From: an uncultured Clostridium sp.
GTDB lineage: Bacteria > Bacillota > Clostridia > Lachnospirales > Lachnospiraceae
Length of the DNA stretch: 64,000 bases
Direction of reading: 5' to 3'
Assembly: GCA_945915475.1 (NCBI GenBank)
Contig: CAMEFI010000002.1
Coordinates: 62,001 to 126,000 of the forward strand
The notes under the pieces were generated by a model, which was not told the origin of the DNA, did no database searches, and saw nothing but the letters and a program-made list of their open reading frames with translations. A program made the position numbers and the translations under genes. Positions 35,574 through 43,290 of this stretch are shown here, one piece after another. Each line of letters begins with the position of its first letter. Within the stretch, counting starts at the first letter, position 1.

Positions 35574-35789
35574 TTAATTATTGTATAATTCTTCATCCAT
35601 ACCTTCCATTAAAGTAGGTACGCTACATGCCAAATCACCTTTGGCACAGTCGGTACAACCCATGGTAACCTCGGTCCTCTGACCGTCTGCTACGGTGTCG
35701 TCCACGGACACATTGATGTGTCCGTGACCATTACCGACCATATTGTCTAACATTGAAACAATGTCATCTACCTGATTCTTGTCTGCCAT
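35574..35789 (-). CDS. 71-residue partial paralogue of the glycyl-radical domain, with Cys motif
   Basis: The N-terminal ~30 residues (VDDIVSMLDNMVGNGHGHINVSV) align with the start of the 80-residue radical protein ([23 protein letters not shown]). The rest differs: there is no RVSGYAV loop, and instead a cysteine-bearing GCTDCAKGDLAC (three Cys) followed by an acidic end. It has its own GGAGG and lies between the catalytic and radical genes in the same operon. It may be a structural filler for the lyase, a metal-binding regulator or a decayed duplicate. No function is known to me. Confidence 0.8.
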   Translation of the reverse strand: MADKNQVDDIVSMLDNMVGNGHGHINVSVDDTVADGQRTEVTMGCTDCAKGDLACSVPTLMEGMDEELYNN

Positions 35790-35834
35790 AATAAACCTCC
35801 AAGGGATTATAGTAAAACATTGTTGTCACTTATC

Positions 35835-37877
35835 TTATTTGCTTAAGTCGATATCAATATCTCCTGCAAATACCTGATCCTCTTTACCAAGAGCACCTGG
35901 GATGATAGAGAAGGTATTAGAAATACCATCCTGAGCATCCTTAAATGGAATCTTAGCTACAGATGCCAATGAAGCTACTGCACCGTGAGTATCTCTCTTA
36001 TGAAGTGGGTTAGCTCCTGGAGCAAATGGTGCACCATGCTTACGTCCACAAGGTGTATCACCGGTATTCTTACCATATGTTACGTTAGAAGTAATTGTAA
36101 GAATAGACTGTGTTGGGATACCATTTCTATATACGTGATGCTTTCTTAACTTATCCATGAATGTAGTAACAATGTTGGTTGCAATCTCATCTACACGGTC
36201 ATCGTTGTTACCATATTTAGGGAAATCACCCTCTGTTCTATAGCTTACTACGATACCCTGCTCGTTACGGATTGGATAAACCTTAGCATATTTAATTGCT
36301 GATAATGAGTCAGCTACTACAGAAAGACCAGCAACACCAGTTGCGAAGTATCTCTTAACATCTCTGTCATGTAATGCCATCTGAATTCTCTCATATGCAT
36401 ACTTATCATGCATGTAGTGAATGATGTTCAAAGCATTGACATATACAGTAGCTAACCATTCCATCATATCATCGAATTTAGCCATTACATCATCGTAATC
36501 AAGAGGACCATCACCCTCAACCGGACGATACTTCGGACCTACCTGTACGCCTGTACACTCATCCACACCACCGTTGATAGAGTAAAGTAAGCATTTTGCA
36601 AGGTTAGCACGAGCTCCGAAGAACTGCATCTCTTTACCGATAACCATAGAAGATACACAACATGCGATACCATAGTCATCACCGTGAAGAGGTCTCATTA
36701 AGTCGTCGTTCTCATACTGGATAGAAGAAGACTTAATTGACATCTTAGCACAGAACTGCTTCCAACCTAAAGGAAGTCTTGTTGACCATAATACTGTCAT
36801 GTTTGGTTCTGGTGCTGTACCTAAGTTGTTCAATGTATTAAGGAAACGGAAGCTCATCTTAGAAACCAATGTACGTCCGTCAACACCCATACCACCTAAT
36901 GACTCTGTTACCCAAACCGGGTCACCAGCGAAGATCTGGTTGTATTCTGGAGTACGAGCGAACTTAACGCATCTTAACTTCATAACGAAGTGATCGATGA
37001 ACTCCTGAATCTGCTCCTCAGTAAATGTACCATTTGCTAAATCTCTCTCTGCATATACATCCAAGAAAGTAGCTGTACGTCCAAGTGACATTGCAGCACC
37101 GTTCTGCTCTTTAACAGCTCCTAAGTAACCGAAGTATGTCCACTGGATAGCTTCCTGTACGTTCTTAGCCGGCTGAGAAATATCAAAACCATAAGAAGCA
37201 GCCATCTGTGTTAACTCCTTCAAAGCTTTGATCTGCTCTGCGATCTCTTCCTTGCCACGGATTACATCATCTGTGTAAACAGTACCGAAAGACTCCTTCT
37301 GTGCCTGCTTATCCTTAATCAAGAAATCTGTTCCGTAAAGAGCAACTCTTCTGTAGTCACCGATGATACGTCCACGTCCGTATGCATCTGGAAGACCTGT
37401 GATGATGTGGTTGGTACGACATCTTCTGATCTCTGGATCATAAACATCAAATACACCTTCGTTGTGTGTCTTTCTGTGCTTAGAGAAGAAATCTACAATC
37501 TCTGGATCTACAGTATACCCGTTGTCCTCGCAAGCCTTCATAGCCATACGAAGACCACCGTATACGTTCATACCTCTCTTAAAAGGCTTGTCTGTCTGGA
37601 AACCAACAATAGTCTCTTTGTCCTTGTCAAGATATCCAGGACCATGAGAAGTTAATGTAGAAACAACCTTGGTATCCATATCAAGAACACCGCCTGCTTC
37701 TCTCTCCTTCTTTGTTAAGTCCATAACCTGTGCCCATAAGTCTGTGGTGTTCTGGGTTGGTCCGCAAAGGAAAGAATCATCACCTTCATATGGTGTGTAG
37801 TTCTTCTGAATAAAGTCACGAACATCTACAAACTTCTCCCAATTACCACCTGTGAAACCATTCCATTCTGATCTCAT
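35835..37877 (-). CDS. pflB: Pyruvate formate-lyase catalytic chain lacking the glycyl-radical domain
   Basis: A 680-residue chain, about 70-80 residues shorter than usual. The active-site cysteine pair C406-C407 (GIACCVSS) is present, as are the N-terminal [20 protein letters not shown] and the late [16 protein letters not shown] and [15 protein letters not shown]. The chain then stops at GDIDIDLSK, exactly where the glycyl-radical domain would start. That domain is encoded separately downstream. The enzyme splits pyruvate and CoA to acetyl-CoA and formate in anaerobic fermentation. AAAGGAGG precedes ATG 37877. A consensus promoter (37952-37980) drives the operon. A frameshift is unlikely because each piece has its own ribosome site. 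Confidence 0.95.
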   Translation of the reverse strand: MRSEWNGFTGGNWEKFVDVRDFIQKNYTPYEGDDSFLCGPTQNTTDLWAQVMDLTKKEREAGGVLDMDTKVVSTLTSHGPGYLDKDKETIVGFQTDKPFKRGMNVYGGLRMAMKACEDNGYTVDPEIVDFFSKHRKTHNEGVFDVYDPEIRRCRTNHIITGLPDAYGRGRIIGDYRRVALYGTDFLIKDKQAQKESFGTVYTDDVIRGKEEIAEQIKALKELTQMAASYGFDISQPAKNVQEAIQWTYFGYLGAVKEQNGAAMSLGRTATFLDVYAERDLANGTFTEEQIQEFIDHFVMKLRCVKFARTPEYNQIFAGDPVWVTESLGGMGVDGRTLVSKMSFRFLNTLNNLGTAPEPNMTVLWSTRLPLGWKQFCAKMSIKSSSIQYENDDLMRPLHGDDYGIACCVSSMVIGKEMQFFGARANLAKCLLYSINGGVDECTGVQVGPKYRPVEGDGPLDYDDVMAKFDDMMEWLATVYVNALNIIHYMHDKYAYERIQMALHDRDVKRYFATGVAGLSVVADSLSAIKYAKVYPIRNEQGIVVSYRTEGDFPKYGNNDDRVDEIATNIVTTFMDKLRKHHVYRNGIPTQSILTITSNVTYGKNTGDTPCGRKHGAPFAPGANPLHKRDTHGAVASLASVAKIPFKDAQDGISNTFSIIPGALGKEDQVFAGDIDIDLSK

Positions 37878-37909
37878 TTCAAAATGTCCTCCTTTAATAT
37901 GAAATTTAT

Positions 37910-37941
37910 GAAAATCACCTCGTTATCAAGCGATGATTTTC
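37910..37941 (-). promoter_or_regulatory. Stem-loop in the pfl 5' leader
   Basis: GAAAATCA and TGATTTTC are inverted repeats separated by 16 bases, lying between the promoter and the pflB ribosome site. The hairpin could stabilise the mRNA 5' end or be an operator. Confidence 0.45.
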
Positions 37942-37951
37942 TTATGACTTT

Positions 37952-37980
37952 ATTATAGTTTTATATTGTATACACGTCAA
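37952..37980 (-). promoter_or_regulatory. Sigma-A promoter of the pfl operon
   Basis: On the minus strand TTGACG (37980-37975), a 17-base spacer and TATAAT (37957-37952) form a near-consensus promoter, giving a start about 70 bases before pflB. The spacer contains GTATAC. Confidence 0.88.
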
Positions 37981-37996
37981 TGAAAAAATGTCGTTA

Positions 37997-38020
37997 TTTT
38001 GTACTTTTTTCAGTACAAAA
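37997..38020. promoter_or_regulatory. Candidate operator upstream of the pfl promoter
   Basis: TTTTGTACT and AGTACAAAA are perfect 9-bp inverted repeats with a six-base spacer, centred about 30 bases upstream of the pfl -35 box, the place for an activator site. The remaining bases 38021-38226 show no gene that I can support. Confidence 0.5.
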
Positions 38021-38226
38021 TGAGAGGTTTAAAGCAGATAAAGTGTGCGAAAAATGTAGGAAAAATCAGTATTTGGCGGTAGGGAAGGATTGTATACACA
38101 AGATGTACTATTTCGCGGTGTTGATGAGGCGTTTGTACTTCGATACCCTGGAATTCGGAACAATGATTCGGACACTTTTTGGTACCTTTCGAAATGTCTG
38201 TTTTCCGATGGAGTGCAGTCTTATTC

Positions 38227-38594
38227 CTAAGAATTGATATCTGTTAAATGCCGGTCATGAAAAAGTACCTTTTGGCCAAGTTTTTTTACATTTTTACCGA
38301 ATGTAATCCTTTTCAGACTGTTACACTTTGCAAAGGCATTGTCTCCGATGAATGGTTGTATAACCATATTACCAATTGAATCTGCGCAATCTGTCCTTTG
38401 ATGAACTGGGTGTTTGTAGCAAAACTTTGTGAAATGACGAGGCCGGATGCAATTTCACTGCTATTTTCTTCGGTAACGGAAACCTGAATTCATAGATCTT
38501 ATGCGGAGTATGAACAAGAATTTTTCGTTGATCGCTTTCTAGATAGAGAATGGAACAAAGCGGAATCGTCATCGCATATGCCGATTGTTATCAT
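38227..38594 (-). pseudogene. Decayed LytTR response regulator joined to an LRR fragment
   Basis: Reading leftward from 38594, with TTGGAGG upstream, the sequence begins MITIGICDDD, the N-terminus of an AgrA/LytTR response regulator. It then shifts frame within ~20 codons into a LytTR DNA-binding domain piece (SILYLESDQRKILVHTPHKI, YEFRF). After another shift come ATNTQFIKGQIAQIQ and finally an LRR_5 (BspA-like) piece: IGDNAFAKCNSLKRITFGKN and VKKLGQK. Most of the receiver domain is deleted. The element is a composite of two lost genes and cannot make a functional protein. Confidence 0.7.
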
Positions 38595-38637
38595 AAAATG
38601 CCTCCAACAATAATTTCGTAAAATAATTACATAACAA

Positions 38638-38694
38638 AATACACAAATTTGTCCGGTGGATCTAAGAGATTACATCGTCACAAATTTGTGTATT
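38638..38694. repeat. Paired ACACAAATTTGT palindromes forming a long inverted repeat
   Basis: AATACACAAATTTGT (38638-38652) and ACAAATTTGTGTATT (38680-38694) are perfect 15-bp inverted repeats 27 bases apart. Each half is itself near-palindromic around AAATTT, with centres 37 bases apart. This may be a double operator for the decayed regulator, or a terminator between the phosphoribosyltransferase gene and its surroundings. Confidence 0.6.
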
Positions 38695-38755
38695 AGGATT
38701 TGACGCAAGTATTCATAACATGAGTCATGGAATAGATGTAGTCAAATAAGATTCT

Positions 38756-39403
38756 TTACAGCTTGGAATAACCGTAGCTGTTAACAATTGCTTCAATCTT
38801 CTTACCGGATTGACAGAATGGACACTGGTTATGCGGGTAGGTCTTATACTCTGGAATATCGGAAGCTTTGAATAAGGTGTGTACCTGTTGACCTGCAATC
38901 TCTTCACTAGCAGAGAAAATAGCAGAAATTCCGGCAACAATGCCACCGTAGTAGCTGATACATTCCAAGCTCCGTTCCACTGTTCGGCCGGTTGTTGCAG
39001 AAGCTAACAGAATCAGTACATGACGTCCTTTGATCATAGGTTGAAGATTGTCGCGGAAGATCATCTGTCCTACAGAATTAAACTCCGGTGTAACAATATA
39101 CATTGCTTTATGCTGATTCATGGACATAATTCCGGAATTGGTTAATTCTTCTGCTAAGTACCCTCCAATTACTTCCGTTCCATCCATACATATAATGGTG
39201 TCAATAATCGTTGTTCCTACATATTCACTGGCAATGGATTTGGCTGCAGCCCGGGCCATGCTCTGACGAGTCTTCAGTGTTGTCATATCAATATAGTGTG
39301 TAATATGAGAGTGATTGGTTGCAAAATGTCCCGGAACAACGGTGATATTGACACTGTTGTTGTATTGGGAAGAAATCTTCATAGCATCATGTTGAAATAT
39401 CAT
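38756..39403 (-). CDS. Phosphoribosyltransferase-like protein (orotate PRTase-type)
   Basis: A 215-residue type I PRTase-like protein. The PRPP-loop-like motif is HVLILLASATTGRTVERSL (about 128-146), where the usual two acidic residues before TTG are replaced by ASA. An upstream region (DTIICMDGTEVIGGYLAEEL) matches the pyrophosphate-loop area. The C-terminus ends with YPHNQCPFCQSGKKIEA, a single C-x2-C. The missing acidic pair suggests it may bind rather than transform PRPP, or be a regulatory member. AAGGAGGG precedes ATG 39403. It is divergent from the Met T-box promoter and not beside other pyrimidine genes. Confidence 0.7.
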   Translation of the reverse strand: MIFQHDAMKISSQYNNSVNITVVPGHFATNHSHITHYIDMTTLKTRQSMARAAAKSIASEYVGTTIIDTIICMDGTEVIGGYLAEELTNSGIMSMNQHKAMYIVTPEFNSVGQMIFRDNLQPMIKGRHVLILLASATTGRTVERSLECISYYGGIVAGISAIFSASEEIAGQQVHTLFKASDIPEYKTYPHNQCPFCQSGKKIEAIVNSYGYSKL

Positions 39404-39490
39404 ACGTAACCCTCCTTCTAGTCGATATAATGATTAATTCTATTTTATCGTTTTTTTTGGATGATTTCAAGAAGAACTTAGGGAAAATTC

Positions 39491-39519
39491 TTGACAGAAA
39501 GGTTTTCTCTGCCTATAAT
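39491..39519 (+). promoter_or_regulatory. Consensus promoter for the metG T-box transcript
   Basis: TTGACA (39491-39496), a 17-base spacer and TATAAT (39514-39519): a perfect sigma-A promoter, with the start near 39526, just before the T-box stem I. Confidence 0.93.
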
Positions 39520-39534
39520 AAGTTTAGTTATATA

Positions 39535-39842
39535 ATTATGTGCGATGAAGAGAAGAGTACATTTGGAAAGTCTTTGACAGAGAACCTGGTTAGCTGAGAA
39601 CAGGGAAAGTCGGAACAGGTGGAAGATGGTCTCGGAGCTTCTTGTGTGAGGGTTGCCGGTCACTATAATCATTTGCGTGAACAGGCAGATATCTAAGCAG
39701 AAGACGGGAGTACCCGTTACAGTGCAGGCTGGTTGTTGCCAGCTGTTGAGGTCAGCATAGTGATATGCAGATGAATTAAAGTGGTACCGTGAGAGAATAG
39801 CTCGCCTTTAAGTTTTTGAATTAAAGGTGGGCTTGTTTTTTT
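39535..39842 (+). promoter_or_regulatory. T-box leader with methionine specifier, and its terminator
   Basis: A tRNA-sensing leader upstream of metG. Stem I starts GCGATGAAGAGAAGAGTA (AGNAGTA element). A candidate specifier ATG is at 39626-39628 in GGAAGATGGTCTCGG, facing CTTCTT, which closes the stem. The T-box itself is AAAGTGGTACCGTG (about 39777-39790). The terminator pairs AGCTCGCCTTTAA with TTAAAGGTGGGCT (39799-39833), followed by seven T. Uncharged tRNA-Met should pair with the T-box and open the terminator. The Met specifier agrees with the gene downstream. Confidence 0.93.
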
Positions 39843-39969
39843 CTATAGGCAATTACAGAATATACATTATATACAGAAAAGACAGAGCCTACAGAGATAG
39901 CTACAGGAAGCCTTGGAAAGAAATCGGGCATAATGTAAGAATAGTGAATATTTTCAGGAGGGAAGTACA

Positions 39970-41928
39970 ATGGCAAAGAAACCGTATTACATTACCACAG
40001 CCATCGCCTATACATCAGGCAAGCCGCATATTGGCAATACTTATGAGATTGTACTTGCAGACAGTATTGCAAGATACAAGAGATTTGTGGGTTACGATGT
40101 TCGTTTCCAGACAGGAACCGACGAGCATGGACAGAAGATTGAAGAGAAAGCAAAGGAAGCGGGCGTAACACCGAAGGAATTTGTGGATCAGACAGCAGCA
40201 GAGATCAAGCGTATCTGGGATTTGATGAACACTTCTTACGACAAGTTTATCCGTACCACGGATGAGGATCATGAGAGACAGGTTCAGAAGATATTTAAGA
40301 AGTTATATGATAAAGGAGATATCTACAAAGGAGAGTATGAAGGACTATACTGTACACCATGTGAATCCTTTTTTACAGAGTCACAGCTTGTAGATGGTAA
40401 ATGTCCGGATTGTGGAAGAGAGGTTCAGCCGGCAAAGGAGGAAGCATATTTCTTTAAGATGAGCAAATATCAGGGGAAACTGATTGATTATATCAATTCT
40501 CATCCGGATTTCATCCAGCCGGAGTCACGTAAGAATGAGATGATGAATAACTTCTTATTACCAGGGCTTCAGGATCTTTGTGTATCCCGTACTTCCTTTA
40601 AATGGGGAATTCCGGTAGACTTTGATCCAAAACATGTGGTATATGTATGGATTGATGCGCTTACCAACTATATCACCGGTCTGGGATATGATTTGGATGG
40701 TCACAGTGATAAGATGTTTGACAAATACTGGCCATGTGATCTCCATTTGATCGGTAAGGATATCCTTCGTTTTCATACCATTTACTGGCCGATTATGCTG
40801 ATGGCACTGGATTTACCGTTGCCAAAGCAGGTGTTTGGACATCCTTGGTTGATTCAGAGCGATGGCAAGATGAGCAAATCCAAAGGAAATGTAATCTACG
40901 CGGATGATCTGGTGGAATTGTTTGGTGTGGATGCAGTGCGTTATTTTGTATTGCATGAGATGCCGTTTGAAAATGATGGTGTCATTTCCTGGGAGTTAAT
41001 GGTGGAGCGTCTGAATTCGGATCTCGCCAATACATTAGGCAATCTGGTGAATCGTACCATTTCTATGTCCAATAAGTACTTCAATGGAGAGGTTTGCAAT
41101 AAGAAGGTAGCAGAACCGGTGGATAAGGAGCTGATTGACTATGCGTTAGACACCAGAATCCGTGTGTCTAATGCTATGGATAAGCTGCGTGTGGCAGATG
41201 CCATGACAGAGATATTCAACCTCTTTAAGAGATGTAATAAGTATATTGATGAGACAATGCCATGGGCACTGGCAAAGGAAGAAGACAAGAAAGACCGTCT
41301 GGCAACGGTACTTTATAATCTGGTTGAGAGCATTGTAATTGGAGCGACGTTGCTTGAGCCATATATGCCGGAGACATCAGAAAAGATATTAGCACAGTTA
41401 AATGCATCAAAGAGAAAAGTAAATGATCTGGTAAGATTCGGCGGCTATAAGTCCGGAACAAAGGTAACAGATAAGCCGGAAATCTTATTTGCAAGACTGG
41501 ATATAGATGAGGTAATGGAGAAAGTTGCAGCTATGCAGCCGGAGCCGGAACCAGAACCGGTGGTGGATGATAATCCGGGAATCGATCTTGCGGAGAAGAA
41601 ACCGGAGATTACCATCGACGACTTTGATAAGATTCAGCTTCAGGTGGGCGAAGTCATTGCCTGTGAAGAGGTTCCAAAGTCTAAGAAATTGCTTTGTTCC
41701 AAAGTTAAGATTGGAAGCGAAGTAAGACAGATCGTATCCGGAATTAAGAATCAGTTCTCACCAGAGGATATGGTGGGCAAGAAGGTTGTGGTGGTGACCA
41801 ACTTAAAACCAGCCAAGTTAGCCGGAGTGGAATCCCAGGGTATGATACTCTGCGCAGAGGATGCAGAGGGCAAGTTAGCACTTGTGACAGCGGGAGAAGA
41901 TATGCCACATGGTGCGGAGATTCGATAA
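39970..41928 (+). CDS. metG: Methionyl-tRNA synthetase
   Basis: A 652-residue class I synthetase charging tRNA-Met. HIGN (residues 20-23), a two-knuckle zinc site (CTPC and CPDC in the connective insertion), KMSKS in DGKMSKSKGN near 298-302, the anticodon-binding helical domain, and a C-terminal EMAP/Trbp111-like OB domain (about 545-652: FDKIQLQVGEVIACEEVP) that dimerises the enzyme. A Pro/Glu-rich linker (PEPEPEPV) precedes that domain. GGAGGG precedes the ATG. Expression is controlled by the T-box just upstream. Confidence 0.97.
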   Translation: MAKKPYYITTAIAYTSGKPHIGNTYEIVLADSIARYKRFVGYDVRFQTGTDEHGQKIEEKAKEAGVTPKEFVDQTAAEIKRIWDLMNTSYDKFIRTTDEDHERQVQKIFKKLYDKGDIYKGEYEGLYCTPCESFFTESQLVDGKCPDCGREVQPAKEEAYFFKMSKYQGKLIDYINSHPDFIQPESRKNEMMNNFLLPGLQDLCVSRTSFKWGIPVDFDPKHVVYVWIDALTNYITGLGYDLDGHSDKMFDKYWPCDLHLIGKDILRFHTIYWPIMLMALDLPLPKQVFGHPWLIQSDGKMSKSKGNVIYADDLVELFGVDAVRYFVLHEMPFENDGVISWELMVERLNSDLANTLGNLVNRTISMSNKYFNGEVCNKKVAEPVDKELIDYALDTRIRVSNAMDKLRVADAMTEIFNLFKRCNKYIDETMPWALAKEEDKKDRLATVLYNLVESIVIGATLLEPYMPETSEKILAQLNASKRKVNDLVRFGGYKSGTKVTDKPEILFARLDIDEVMEKVAAMQPEPEPEPVVDDNPGIDLAEKKPEITIDDFDKIQLQVGEVIACEEVPKSKKLLCSKVKIGSEVRQIVSGIKNQFSPEDMVGKKVVVVTNLKPAKLAGVESQGMILCAEDAEGKLALVTAGEDMPHGAEIR

Positions 41929-41953
41929 GATAGGCGATTGATCGTATGAATAC

Positions 41954-41995
41954 ACCCCGATATAGCAAATAGTTGTTATATTGGGGTTATTTTTT
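41954..41995 (+). terminator. Terminator of metG
   Basis: ACCCCGATATA and TATATTGGGGT pair around an 11-base loop, followed by ATTTTTT. Confidence 0.88.
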
Positions 41996-42005
41996 ATCTG
42001 TATAA

Positions 42006-42034
42006 TTTACACAAGACAAATTGCAAGGTATAAT
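42006..42034 (+). promoter_or_regulatory. Promoter of the expansin gene
   Basis: TTTACA (42006-42011), a 17-base spacer and TATAAT (42029-42034), giving a ~85-base leader before the ATG at 42125. Confidence 0.75.
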
Positions 42035-42124
42035 AAGTATTATTGATGAAGGAAAGGTTCGAAGCAGGAGAACTTCTGGCATAAAGTCATGGATGAACAA
42101 TAAGAGAAGATGAGGGGGTATACT

Positions 42125-43216
42125 ATGAAAAGATTTCTGTACGGCATATGGATTATGTTGCTATGCGTAGTGTTGTGTGGCGTTCAACCGGTTGAAGCCA
42201 AGACAAAGTTGAACAAGACGAAGATTACCATACCGGTAGACCAGAGGATTACATTGAAAGTCAAAGGAAGCAGGAAGAAGGCAAAGTGGTCAAGCAGCAA
42301 CCGGAAGGTTGTGACAGTCAATCAGAAAGGCCGGGTACGGGCGAAAAGAGCAGGCAATGCAACGGTAACCGCAAAGATTGGGAAGAAGAAATACCGCTGT
42401 AAGATTCATGTGATAAGTATTATAATTCCAACGGATGGGGAACTCATAGAAAAGACCACGGTGGCAAGCACCGAGAATGCAACGGAAGGGAATACGGAGA
42501 AGACCACGGAGGTTAGTGCGGAGCAAAAGACCGAGAAGACAACCGAGGCACTTTCCGGGAAGACAGATTCGCCAAGCGAAGATACAAAGAAACAGGATGC
42601 CGGAGAGTATTCCTTAGATCAGGTACATACCGGGGAAGGAACTTACTATGACCGGGAATCTGGTGGGGCTGCCAATATTGATTACATGGAAGATACCTAT
42701 TATACGGCGGCAATGAACAACGAAGATTACATGAATGGGTTAGCAGGCGCTTATATTGAGATTACCGATAAGGATGGGGACAAGCTAAATGTTGTCATAA
42801 CCGATCGTTTGCCGGAAGGCAAGAAGGGCGACATAGATTTGACGGAAAAATCATTTTCGCAGATCGAACCACTTGTAACCGGGAGAATGGACATTACGTG
42901 GAAGATCATTCCGTTGCCAACGACCGAACCGATTCAGTATGTATTCAAGCCAACGAGTTCACAGTATTGGGCGGAGGTACAGGTAAGAAATCACCGCTAC
43001 CCGATCAAGAAGTTAGAATATCTTGATACTGCTACGAATTCCTATGTGGAATTGCCAAGGCAGGAATATAATTATTTCACAGCAGCTTCCGGAATGGGAG
43101 AGGCACCTTATACCTTCCGGGTAACAGATTTTTATGGACATGTTCTGGTGGATACGGGAATCTCCATGAATGCGACAGAGACACCGGTAAATGGAGCTGC
43201 GAATTTTCCGTATTAG
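42125..43216 (+). CDS. Secreted bacterial expansin with N-terminal Big2 domain
   Basis: A 363-residue exported protein. The signal peptide (1-26, ending VEA) is followed by a basic Big2/Ig-like domain (about 28-103: KWSSSNRKVVTVNQKGRVRA) and a Thr/Glu/Lys linker of TE-KTTE repeats (about 113-160). The rest is expansin-like: a double-psi beta-barrel (GEGTYYDRESGGAANIDYM, then VVITDRLPEGKKGDIDLTEKSF with the catalytic-type Asp of IDL) and a C-terminal CBM63-like domain (SSQYWAEVQVRNHRYPIKKLE, YNYFTAASGMG). Such proteins loosen cellulose or bind peptidoglycan without hydrolysis. The usual Cys of CGAY is Ala (AGAYIEI). GGGGG upstream supports the ATG. The Big2 part probably keeps it at the cell surface. 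Confidence 0.82.
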   Translation: MKRFLYGIWIMLLCVVLCGVQPVEAKTKLNKTKITIPVDQRITLKVKGSRKKAKWSSSNRKVVTVNQKGRVRAKRAGNATVTAKIGKKKYRCKIHVISIIIPTDGELIEKTTVASTENATEGNTEKTTEVSAEQKTEKTTEALSGKTDSPSEDTKKQDAGEYSLDQVHTGEGTYYDRESGGAANIDYMEDTYYTAAMNNEDYMNGLAGAYIEITDKDGDKLNVVITDRLPEGKKGDIDLTEKSFSQIEPLVTGRMDITWKIIPLPTTEPIQYVFKPTSSQYWAEVQVRNHRYPIKKLEYLDTATNSYVELPRQEYNYFTAASGMGEAPYTFRVTDFYGHVLVDTGISMNATETPVNGAANFPY

Positions 43217-43290
43217 ATTTTGATAACATGCAGCTGCTATCAGATGGATAAAAATAAGGAAAAGGGATGAACTTATATGGAGGATGCAGG

